Positions 1 to 5,441 of a stretch of 7,657 nt of DNA are shown piece by piece. A model generated the notes under the pieces. It saw only the letters and a list, made by a program, of their open reading frames with translations, was not told where the DNA came from and did no database searches. This DNA comes from Opitutia bacterium (GTDB taxonomy: Bacteria > Verrucomicrobiota > Verrucomicrobiia > Opitutales > Opitutaceae). Each line of letters starts with the position of its first letter. Position 1 is the first letter of the stretch. The stretch covers positions 1-7,657 of the forward strand of contig JANXWT010000423.1 of assembly GCA_025351035.1 (NCBI GenBank). Direction: 5' to 3'. The position numbers were made by a program, and so were the translations under genes.

Positions 1-14
1 TCGCTTGACCCTCC

Positions 15-494
15 ATGTCGCCCCCGCCCTCCCGTCGCAAGCAGTCCGAGCCCGCGGTCCGCGCGCTCACTGGCACCGTGACGATCACGCGGCAGGTGCA
101 TTTCAACTCGGCGCACCGGCTCTACAACCCGGCGAAAAGCCTCGCTTGGAATCAAAAGCAATACGGCCTCTGCACCAATCCGCACTGGCACGGCCACAAC
201 TACGTGCTCGAAGTCTCCCTGCGCGGCCAACCTGACCCGGTCACCGGCTACATCGTCGACCTCGGTGAGCTTAAGCGCATTCTCCACACCGCCGTCGTCG
301 ACCGGTGCGACCATCGCAACCTGAATGACGAGGTTGGCTTCCTGCGCGGCGTCATTCCCTCGACCGAGAACCTCGTGATCGCGTTCTGGAACGAAATCGC
401 GCCCCACATCAAATCCCCCGCGCGCCTCCACTGCGTGCGCCTCTACGAGACGCCGCGCAATTACGCCGAGTTCTTCGGCCCCGCCGCGACATGA
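15..494 (+). CDS. 6-pyruvoyl-tetrahydropterin synthase (PTPS-II-type member of the QueD/COG0720 family)
   Basis: The 159-residue product is a pterin synthase of the PTPS/QueD fold. Such enzymes act in the cytosol on 7,8-dihydroneopterin triphosphate. Visible motifs are FNSAHRL (30-36), C53-TNPHW-HGHNY (53-63), DPVTGYIVDL (74-83), the catalytic Asp-His pair in CDHRNLN (98-104), PSTENL (115-120) and YETPRN (144-149). H34, H59 and H61 are the expected zinc ligands, C53 the catalytic cysteine and E145 the pterin-anchoring glutamate. Five residues separate the cysteine from HGH, as in animal PTPS (CNNPNGHGHNY). Queuosine-pathway QueD normally has three. I therefore favour 6-pyruvoyl-tetrahydropterin synthase over 6-carboxytetrahydropterin synthase, and the following folE2 and SDR genes support this. 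The first ~20 residues are not family-like, so the true start could be GTG at 78. ATG at 15 is the first ATG in frame, but its upstream region is cut by the window edge. The family is near certain; the substrate outcome is inferred. Confidence 0.94.
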   Translation: MSPPPSRRKQSEPAVRALTGTVTITRQVHFNSAHRLYNPAKSLAWNQKQYGLCTNPHWHGHNYVLEVSLRGQPDPVTGYIVDLGELKRILHTAVVDRCDHRNLNDEVGFLRGVIPSTENLVIAFWNEIAPHIKSPARLHCVRLYETPRNYAEFFGPAAT

Positions 495-520
495 ATTCAT
501 CCGACCTCGCTGTCCGTGTA

Positions 521-589
521 GAGACGCAGTCTCGCTGCGCCCTTTCGGTCGAGATGCTTCTTGGGCGCAGCAAGTCTGCGCCCCGACCG
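521..589. repeat. Intergenic hairpin element with competing stems between PTPS and folE2
   Basis: The roughly 106-bp gap between the two pterin genes is almost filled by self-complementary sequence. GAGAC (521-525) pairs with GTCTC (529-533). GCTGCGCCC (534-542) can pair over 9 bp with GGGCGCAGC (563-571). The same 563-570 arm can instead pair over 8 bp with CTGCGCCC (576-583), extended by an outer CGGTCG/CGACCG stem (546-551 with 584-589). The two main pairings exclude each other. No T-run follows, so this is not a standard intrinsic terminator. It may be a dispersed palindromic repeat or a mutually exclusive RNA structure controlling folE2. The pairings are visible; the role is unknown. Confidence 0.7.
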
Positions 590-600
590 TCATTCCGCCC

Positions 601-1572
601 ATGAAACAAATGTATCTCCACCGCTCCGCGAGCGGGGCCGCCGCCAAGGTGGCGCGCGAATACGACCGGAAATTCCGGGCCTCGCCCGCTTACCGCGCCT
701 CGTTGCCCGACATGATGGAGGTGGCGCACGAGGCGATCCACGGCGCCAATGTGCCGATCCAGCAGGTCGGCATCCACAATTTCAAACTGCCGCTCCGCTA
801 CCGCACCAAGGCCGGCAAGGTTCTCACGCTCGAGACCAGCGTCACCGGCACCGTGTCGCTCGAGGCCGAACTGAAGGGCATCAACATGAGCCGCATCATG
901 CGTTCGTTCTACGAGCACAAGGACGGCGTCACCACCGGCGAGTGGATGGGCAAAATCCTCAAGAGCTACCTGCGCAACGTCGATACCAAGGACGCGCGCC
1001 TGAAAATCAATTTTTCCTACCCGATGCTTCGCGCCAGCCTGCGCAGCGGCCTCGCGGGCTACCAATTCTACAACGTGGCCTTCGAGGGCGTGATGACCCG
1101 CGACGGACGTTACCGCCGCTTCATCCATTTCGATTTCGTCTATTCTTCCGCCTGTCCGTGCTCCGCTGAGCTGACCGAGCACGCCCGCGATCAGCGTGGC
1201 ACCTACGGCGTGCCGCACTCGCAGCGCAGCAAGGCCCGCATCACCATCGAGGAAGTCGCGGGCCGGAAAATCTGGATCGAGGACATCCACACTCTCTGCC
1301 TGCGCGCGCTCCGGACCGAGACGCAGGTGATGGTGAAGCGCGAGGACGAGCAGGCGTTCGCCGAGCTCAACGGCGCGAACCTCAAGTTCGTCGAGGATGC
1401 CGCGCGGCTGCTTTACCGCGAGTTCGACGCCGACAAGCGCATCGCCGATTTCCGTATCGCCTGCTCGCACCTCGAGTCGCTCCACTCGCACGACGCCGTG
1501 AGCGTGATCTGCAAGGGCGTGCCCGGCGGCTTCGTCGCCGACTTCATGGATTTCGGGCAACTGCTCTGCTGA
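601..1572 (+). CDS. folE2: GTP cyclohydrolase IB (FolE2)
   Basis: The 323-residue cytosolic enzyme converts GTP to 7,8-dihydroneopterin triphosphate plus formate, the entry step to folate and biopterin. It matches the COG1469 (FolE2) family over nearly its whole length, somewhat longer than typical members. Hallmarks in order: an N-terminal VGIHNFKLPLRY stretch (56-67), SSACPCS with the catalytic/metal cysteine (C185-C187 region), GVPHSQRS (203-210) with a metal-ligand histidine, the acidic KREDE segment (246-250) in the region of the family's glutamate ligand, and ESLHSHDA (292-299). FolE2 is unrelated in sequence details to classical FolE and is known to work with metals other than zinc. 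ATG at 601 has a second ATG three codons later (610), and neither has a strong Shine-Dalgarno. It follows the PTPS gene, whose product would use its product directly, and precedes the SDR by 84 bp. No zinc-responsive (Zur) operator was recognised. Confidence 0.96.
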   Translation: MKQMYLHRSASGAAAKVAREYDRKFRASPAYRASLPDMMEVAHEAIHGANVPIQQVGIHNFKLPLRYRTKAGKVLTLETSVTGTVSLEAELKGINMSRIMRSFYEHKDGVTTGEWMGKILKSYLRNVDTKDARLKINFSYPMLRASLRSGLAGYQFYNVAFEGVMTRDGRYRRFIHFDFVYSSACPCSAELTEHARDQRGTYGVPHSQRSKARITIEEVAGRKIWIEDIHTLCLRALRTETQVMVKREDEQAFAELNGANLKFVEDAARLLYREFDADKRIADFRIACSHLESLHSHDAVSVICKGVPGGFVADFMDFGQLLC

Positions 1573-1578
1573 GTGGTT

Positions 1579-1646
1579 TCACGCAGAGCCGCTAAAAGCC
1601 CGCAAAGAAACCATTCTTCACTTGGCGTCTTTGCGCCTTTGCGTGA
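1579..1646. repeat. Imperfect inverted repeat of the TTTGCG/ACGCAGAG type between folE2 and the SDR gene
   Basis: TCACGC (1579-1584) is answered by GCGTGA (1641-1646), and the arms between them continue as imperfect complements (ACGCAGAGCCGC on the left, GGCGTCTTTGCGCCTTTGCG on the right) with a loop around 1612. The element occupies nearly all of the 84 bp between the folE2 stop and the SDR ATG. From memory, similar low-complexity 'ctctgcg/ctttgcg' palindromes are scattered in intergenic regions of several bacterial phyla. It may act as an mRNA-stabilising stem or simply be a passive repeat. Confidence 0.6.
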
Positions 1647-1656
1647 GATTTCTGGG

Positions 1657-2367
1657 ATGAGCACCCCCGTAGTTGTCATCACTGGCGCGTCCCAGGGCAT
1701 CGGCGCCGCCATTGCCAAGCACTTCGCCGCCGAGTTGCCCGGCGTGCGCCTCGCGCTCGTCGCGCGCAACGAGAAAAACCTCCGCGCCGCCGCGCGCGCC
1801 TGCGCAAAGCTCGGCGCCTCGGCTGAGGTGTTCCTTTGCAACGTGGCCGATGAAGCCTCGGTCACTGCGATGTCGGCGGCCGTCACGCAGTGCTTCCACC
1901 GCGTTGATGTGCTGATCAACAACGCCGGCAAGTTCGCCGGCGCACCGTTTCTGGATATGACGACCGCGATGTTTGACTCTCAGATCGCGGACAATCTCCG
2001 CAGCGTGTTTCTGGTCTCGCAAGCCTTCGTCCCGGCCATGGTCAAACGCGGTCGCGGCGACGTGTTCAACATGAGCTCGATCGCCGGCTTGCAAGCCTAC
2101 CCGAATGGCGCGGCATATTGCGCGGCCAAGTTCGGTGTCACCGGCCTGACCAAGGTCATGCGTGCCGAGCTGAAGGACAAGGGCGTGCGCGTCTGCTGCG
2201 TGCATCCCGGCGCGGTGTGGACGCCGTCGTGGGACGGCAGCGGCGTGCCCACCGAGCGCATGATGCCCGCCGCTGATATCGCCGCCGCGATCCTCGCCGC
2301 GCACCGGATGAGCCGTCGCACCGTCGTCGAGGACATCGTCCTCCGGCCGCAGCTCGGCGATCTCTGA
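1657..2367 (+). CDS. Short-chain dehydrogenase/reductase, probable sepiapterin reductase type
   Basis: The 236-residue Rossmann-fold oxidoreductase has TGASQGIG (9-16, cofactor binding), an arginine after strand 2 (R38 in ARN, suggesting NADPH), NNAG (88-91), and the catalytic Ser/Tyr/Lys set (S141, Y154, K158 in YCAAK). Classical SDRs are about 250 residues, so it is complete. The C-terminal half, PGAVWTPSW (184-192) followed by MMPAADIAA (202-210) and RRTVVEDIVLRP (220-231) ending in GDL, resembles my recollection of green-sulfur-bacterial sepiapterin reductase, which ends with a near-identical RTVVEEIILRP..GD segment. With PTPS and folE2 upstream, the likely reaction is NADPH reduction of the side-chain ketones of 6-pyruvoyl-tetrahydropterin. 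The open frame extends to a GTG at 1573, but that extension encodes only the intergenic repeat, so ATG 1657 is chosen; CTGGG just before it is a weak ribosome site. A general 3-oxoacyl-ACP-reductase-like SDR remains possible. Confidence 0.9.
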   Translation: MSTPVVVITGASQGIGAAIAKHFAAELPGVRLALVARNEKNLRAAARACAKLGASAEVFLCNVADEASVTAMSAAVTQCFHRVDVLINNAGKFAGAPFLDMTTAMFDSQIADNLRSVFLVSQAFVPAMVKRGRGDVFNMSSIAGLQAYPNGAAYCAAKFGVTGLTKVMRAELKDKGVRVCCVHPGAVWTPSWDGSGVPTERMMPAADIAAAILAAHRMSRRTVVEDIVLRPQLGDL

Positions 2368-2368
2368 C

Positions 2369-2854
2369 TTATTTCGCCGGGTCGGGATCGGGCAGCGTGG
2401 ACTCGTGGACCTGCAATGCGCGCCAGCCGTCGGCGCGTTTGATCATCGCCATCGTGAGCGCGAGAGTGAACGAGCGCTTCGAGCCGTCCTTCGCGACAAA
2501 GTCCACGTGGCCGGTCGACGTGACGATGGCGAGATTCGGCGCGGGCCGCGCGACGGCGGCGAGTTTCGTGTGCACGTCGGCGGTCGCCAGCTTGGCCCAC
2601 GACTTCACGTGCAGCTCGCGGATGTCGGCGTAGGAATACGTCTTGGCGTTGAAGGCGTAGGTGAAACCCGGGCCATCCTCGAAGAGTCCGAAGAAATTGT
2701 CGACCTGCAACGACATGATGCCGGCATCGACCTTCGCGCAAATCACGGCGAACTCCTTCTGGTCATCGGGCGTCGGCGCCGTCGGCTCGGCGGCGAACGC
2801 GGCCGCGACGGAGAGAAGGAACGCAGTGAGGAAGCAGAGGCGGAGTTTGGACAT
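2369..2854 (-). CDS. Secreted NTF2/SnoaL-like (DUF4440-like) small protein
   Basis: The 161-residue product starts with a clear signal peptide: MSKLRLC, a hydrophobic core (FLTAFLLSVAAAFA) and probable cleavage after AFA-A before EPTAP. The mature part has the rhythm of a nuttin-like cone fold: an N-terminal helix (about 30-55), an aromatic segment FGLFEDGPGFTY, then strands ending with MIKRADGWRALQVHES, the usual 'r.dgW.i...H.S' close of SnoaL/DUF4440 domains. Such domains bind small ligands or serve as association modules; no catalytic activity can be assigned. An upstream in-frame TTG (2896) would put 14 polar residues before the signal peptide, so ATG 2854 is preferred. Its stop lies one base from the stop of the convergent SDR gene, leaving no room for a separate terminator. 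It follows the TolB-like gene on the same strand after 45 bp and is probably co-transcribed with it. Confidence 0.85.
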   Translation of the reverse strand: MSKLRLCFLTAFLLSVAAAFAAEPTAPTPDDQKEFAVICAKVDAGIMSLQVDNFFGLFEDGPGFTYAFNAKTYSYADIRELHVKSWAKLATADVHTKLAAVARPAPNLAIVTSTGHVDFVAKDGSKRSFTLALTMAMIKRADGWRALQVHESTLPDPDPAK

Positions 2855-2899
2855 GCCGCAGACAATGCAGAGCGCCGCGCCCGCGCCAACTCTCAACCA

Positions 2900-3826
2900 T
2901 CACGGCGCCGGGATCGTGAAGAGTTCGGCGAATCCTTTGCCGCCACGAGTAAAAAGAATCGTGCGGCCGTCGGGCGAGAAAACGGGAGCCGTGCTGCGCG
3001 CCTTGAGATCGGTGAGCGCCATAGGATTCGATCCGTCGGAGTTCATGACAAAGATCTCGTAGACATCGGCCGGGCTGCCGCGATTGCTGGCGAAGACGAT
3101 GCGCTTGGAATCCGGCGACCACGCCGGCCAGCCGTCGAAGGCCGGACCGTTCGTGAGGTTCGCCTCGCCGCTGCCGTCGGCGTTGCAGACGAACACCTCG
3201 GAGTTTCCGGCGGTGAGTTTGCGGTAGACGATTTTCTGCCCGTCGGGCGACATGGCCGCGTAGGTGCTGACGGCGCCGTCGTGCGTGATCTGGCGGAACC
3301 CGGTGCCGTCGGGTTTGACCGCGTAGATTTCGAAGACCTCGGCTCCGTTTGGTTCCTTGGTGTCACGCGAGGAGTTGAAAATCACCTCCGTGCCGTCGGG
3401 CGTCCATTGCGGGTGAATGTCGTTGGCCGGATGGTTGGTCAGCCGCACGGTGTCTGAGCCGTCGAGATTCATGACATAGATCTCAAGATTGCCGTCGCGG
3501 TTCGACATGAAAGCGAGCCGCCGCCCGTCGGGCGAGATGGCCGGCATCTCGTCGTTGACTTTGCCGGCGGTGAGCGGGTGCGGATTTTTGCCGTCGGCGT
3601 CCATCAGCCACACGGCGAGCGTTTCGGGGTCGTTGCCGAGCCGGTTGGACGCGAAGGCGATTTTCCGGCCGTCCGGCGAATAAATACCGTCGACGGAAAC
3701 GACTGTCGTCAGGCGCTTGGGAGCCGCGACCGGCTCTGCGGCATCGGCGCCGAGACCAGCGGCGATCGCCAAGGCTGCGGCGATGAGTCGGCATGCGCGA
3801 GCTGTGCGGAGAGAAAATATTTTCAT
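2900..3826 (-). CDS. Exported TolB-like PD40 beta-propeller protein
   Basis: The 308-residue protein has a signal peptide (MKIFSLRTARACRLIAAALAIAAGLGADAA, split near residue 30) and six PD40/WD40-like repeats. Each is marked by S/TPDG...I.F.S: residues 50-60, 98-109, 142-152, 193-203, 237-248 and 284-294. Between them lie partner motifs such as EIYVMNLDGSD..RLT (115-130) and EIFVMNSDGSNPMALT (257-272). This is the propeller of TolB, but the N-terminal TolB domain is missing and the protein is shorter than E. coli TolB (about 430), so it is a stand-alone periplasmic or exported propeller, not the Tol-Pal component itself. Its partner is unknown. The open frame continues upstream through the insertion sequence, but only as antisense-like read-through; ATG 3826 gives the signal peptide. 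The IS end lies 80 bp upstream in the same orientation, so the native promoter may have been displaced or replaced. Confidence 0.9.
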   Translation of the reverse strand: MKIFSLRTARACRLIAAALAIAAGLGADAAEPVAAPKRLTTVVSVDGIYSPDGRKIAFASNRLGNDPETLAVWLMDADGKNPHPLTAGKVNDEMPAISPDGRRLAFMSNRDGNLEIYVMNLDGSDTVRLTNHPANDIHPQWTPDGTEVIFNSSRDTKEPNGAEVFEIYAVKPDGTGFRQITHDGAVSTYAAMSPDGQKIVYRKLTAGNSEVFVCNADGSGEANLTNGPAFDGWPAWSPDSKRIVFASNRGSPADVYEIFVMNSDGSNPMALTDLKARSTAPVFSPDGRTILFTRGGKGFAELFTIPAP

Positions 3827-3851
3827 GGTCGCATCTGAGTTTGCGCGGACC

Positions 3852-3889
3852 CGGTCTCGAAATGGGGTCTCGGTCTCGAAATGGGGTCT
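3852..3889. repeat. 19-bp perfect tandem duplication upstream of the TolB-like gene
   Basis: Two adjacent identical copies of CGGTCTCGAAATGGGGTCT occupy 3852-3870 and 3871-3889, between the IS end (3907) and the TolB-like start (3826). No spacer separates them. They may be operator-like half sites, a slippage product, or debris of a mobile-element end. The repeat itself is certain; its role is unknown. Confidence 0.9.
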
Positions 3890-4034
3890 GGCTTTGTAGT
3901 TTGTGGTGAGGTGGACCCCGTTGGTTGGACAACGGATCGGGTAAATTAAGTTAAGATAAGGGAGGGGGCGCAGAGGGAGGGGCGAAGCTCCTCCCCCGCT
4001 CTGATTGGGTTGTTGGCTGATGAGTGCGTTGAGT

Positions 4035-4868
4035 TCAAGCGCTGAGCGCGACCGGCAGGTCGCGGCGGTAGACTTCCATCGGGGTGACATCCCGGCCGTG
4101 TGAGCTGTGGGGGCGCCGCTCGTTGTAGAAGTGGAAGAAGGCGGCGAGGTTGGTCTCGGCCTCGATCTGGGAGCCGTAGCTCTTGAGGTAGATCTCGCCG
4201 TATTTGACCGTGCGCCACAGCCGCTCGACGAAGACGTTGTCGAGGCAGCGGCCCTTGCCATCCATCGAGAGCTTCACGCCGGCAGCGAGCAGTGGCTGGG
4301 TAAACTCCGCCGAGGTGAACTGGCAGCCCTGGTCGGTGTTGAAGATTTCGGGGACGCCATACTGATCCATCGCCCGGCGCACGGCCCGGGCGCAGAAGCC
4401 GGCATCGAGGGTGTTCGACAGCTCCCAGGCCAGAACCGCCCGGCTATACCAGTCGATCACGGCGCACAGGTAGATGAAGCCGCCCTGGATGGGCACGTAG
4501 GTGATGTCCATCGCCCAGACCTGGTTGGGCCGGTCGATCACCAGCCGGCGCAACAGATACCGGAAGACCGGGTTCGACGGATGCTTCCGGGACAGGTTGG
4601 GCTTCCGGTAAATCGCCTCCAGCCCCATCAGCCGCATCAGGCGCTGCACCCGCTTGCGGTTCACGGGATAGCCCTGCCGGCGCAGCCAGCGGGCCATCTG
4701 CCGGGAACCGAAGACCGGATACGCCAGATAGGTTTCGTCGATCACCCGCATCAATTGCAGGTTCGCGTCCGACTCCGGCTCCGGTTCGTGGTAGTAACTC
4801 GCCCGGGCCACGCCGAGCAGTGCGCACTGCCGGACGATCGGCAGCTTCGGATGTTCCGGTTCTATCAT
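4035..4868 (-). CDS. IS3-family transposase OrfB (DDE integrase domain)
   Basis: The product, 277 residues from ATG 4868, is the catalytic subunit for IS movement. It has an HTH_21-like segment (about 33-85, ending in MGLEAIYRKPN), then an rve-type RNase H fold. The catalytic triad is D121 (WAMDITY), D179 (NTDQGCQF) and E215 (NVFVERLWRTVKY), with exactly 35 residues between the second and third, the DD(35)E spacing of IS3. The C-terminus has the typical FYNERRPHSS. A cysteine replaces the usual serine in DQGSQFTS, and the G in VKYGEIY is usually acidic; neither touches the triad, so it may be active. The frame stays open to an in-frame TTG (4901) and beyond into the A-run. ATG 4868 is chosen because GAGGAG lies nine bases upstream, overlapping the orfA stop. 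It lies in the +1 frame relative to orfA. Confidence 0.9.
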   Translation of the reverse strand: MIEPEHPKLPIVRQCALLGVARASYYHEPEPESDANLQLMRVIDETYLAYPVFGSRQMARWLRRQGYPVNRKRVQRLMRLMGLEAIYRKPNLSRKHPSNPVFRYLLRRLVIDRPNQVWAMDITYVPIQGGFIYLCAVIDWYSRAVLAWELSNTLDAGFCARAVRRAMDQYGVPEIFNTDQGCQFTSAEFTQPLLAAGVKLSMDGKGRCLDNVFVERLWRTVKYGEIYLKSYGSQIEAETNLAAFFHFYNERRPHSSHGRDVTPMEVYRRDLPVALSA

Positions 4869-4881
4869 GCGGCGACGCTCC

Positions 4882-5175
4882 TCAAGGGTTGAGCTGGCCA
4901 ACTTTTTTTTTGAGCCATTCCAACTCCATCTTCAGGCGGCCGATCTCCTCGAAGAGTTCCTTCTCCCGCGCCTGCGCCTCCTTGGCGTCCTGGTCGCCCT
5001 TGCGGGCGAACACCTCCGGCCGCCGCTCGGCCGCCTCCTTCTTCCACTGGCTCACCTGCACCGGGTGGACCTGGTATTTGGCGGCGATGGTGTGGACCGG
5101 CTCGATGCCCTTGAGGGCTTCCAAGCCGACGCGGGCTTTCAGATCGGGACTATGCTGACGACGTTTCTTTGACAT
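4882..5175 (-). CDS. IS3-family transposase OrfA (HTH DNA-binding subunit)
   Basis: The 97-residue OrfA has an HTH_Tnp_1 domain (about 8-45: SPDLKARVGLEALKG, then HTIAAKYQVHPVQVSQWKKE) that recognises the IS ends. A heptad-patterned helix follows (about 68-92: KELFEEIGRLKMELEWLKKK), the leucine-zipper segment through which OrfA and OrfAB multimerise. The frame ends with KKKVGQLNP after the run of nine A's. Removing one A from that run would join it to orfB as ...LKKKLASSTLEERRR, which looks like the natural junction of single-frame relatives. ATG 5175 is preceded by only a weak ribosome site. Confidence 0.9.
   Translation of the reverse strand: MSKKRRQHSPDLKARVGLEALKGIEPVHTIAAKYQVHPVQVSQWKKEAAERRPEVFARKGDQDAKEAQAREKELFEEIGRLKMELEWLKKKVGQLNP
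4903..4911 (-). promoter_or_regulatory. A9 homopolymer at the orfA/orfB junction (possible slippage site)
   Basis: On the coding strand orfA reads CTC AAA AAA AAA GTT across nine consecutive A's. IS3 elements normally produce the OrfAB fusion by -1 ribosomal slippage on an A-rich heptamer. Here a -1 shift gives KSWPAQPLRSVAA and then a stop, so it does not reach orfB. Only a +1/-2 shift, or a transcript with eight (or eleven) A's, joins the frames. It could be a transcriptional-slippage site, a disabling one-base expansion, or a sequencing homopolymer error. Confidence 0.6.
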
Positions 5176-5277
5176 GGGGATCGTTGGGCTGAGTTTGCGT
5201 TAACGATCCGGCCTGTCCAGTTTTCGGGGTCCACCTCAGCATGAGCGACTCGCCTTGATCCGTTTCATAACATTCCG

Positions 5278-5421
5278 TCACCACCCGTAGCTGCGTTTGA
5301 TCCTCAGATTTTCGTAGAGGTCGTCCGGCAACTCAGTGAGGAAACGTGAGGGCGTGAGCATCCGCCGTCGCTCAGTAGCTATGGCGCGACAAGTCATGCC
5401 GCCGGGGCCGGCGCGGGTGGC
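5278..5421 (-). pseudogene. Diverged second copy of the UvrD/PcrA-like helicase C-terminus
   Basis: Read on the - strand this segment encodes ATRAGPGGM, an 11-codon insertion, then MLTPSRFLTELPDDLYENL and RIKRSYGW with a TGA stop. It is the tail of the helicase that ends at 6271, whose own tail reads ASRPGPGGM-MLTPSRF...YEELRIKRSYGW. Over the last 28 codons (stop included) I count 66 of 84 identical bases. Sixteen codons differ but only one changes the amino acid (N versus E). It therefore diverged while still coding in an intact gene and is not a decayed local copy. Nothing helicase-like lies upstream of about 5421, so the fragment is not a functional gene. Confidence 0.88.
5362..5394. repeat. 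33-bp palindromic insertion inside the helicase-tail copy
   Basis: This 33-bp stretch interrupts the homology between the two helicase tails exactly between two methionine codons and keeps the frame open (TCRAIATERRR). It contains GTCGC (5367-5371) and its complement GCGAC (5386-5390) around a TAGCTA core, giving an imperfect hairpin. It looks like a small mobile palindromic repeat unit; genome-wide copies cannot be checked here. Confidence 0.65.
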
Positions 5422-5441
5422 GGCGTGGCAATGGCGGCAGA

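Larger units (their letters stand above)
3907..5238 (-). mobile_element. Complete IS3-family insertion sequence (about 1.33 kb)
   Basis: Both ends carry the same 14-bp inverted terminal sequence TGAGGTGGACCCCG (left from 3907; right as its reverse complement ending at 5238). Weaker internal matches follow (TGGACA, then GGATCG offset by two bases). The termini begin with TG and end with CA, as is standard for IS3 elements. Length, the two overlapping reading frames and the DD(35)E transposase all fit. The flanks are not direct repeats (GTGG on the left, GCAT on the right), so a 3-5 bp target duplication is not visible. If the true tip were TGGACC (3912-5233) the flanks would still not match directly. 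Both ORFs read leftwards, toward the TolB-like gene. Confidence 0.93.

Noticed and set aside
409..1560. Long open frame (383 codons) on the - strand opposite folE2
   Set aside because: It is antisense to a well-conserved gene, has repetitive Arg/Ala/Gly/Val-His composition typical of GC-rich shadow frames, and shows no recognisable domain.
2405..3457. 350-codon open frame on the + strand across the NTF2-like and TolB-like genes
   Set aside because: It spans two real genes on the other strand and is Arg/Glu/Gly-rich without domain signal; a codon-bias shadow.
3827..4261. N-terminal extension of the TolB-like frame into the IS
   Set aside because: The added residues are low-complexity out-of-frame transposase sequence and would bury a good signal peptide; ATG 3826 is the sensible start.
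5176..5238. Possible IS promoter with TGGACA as -35 on the - strand
   Set aside because: The hexamer is part of the terminal repeat and no acceptable -10 lies about 17 bases downstream (AAACTC), so I do not call it.
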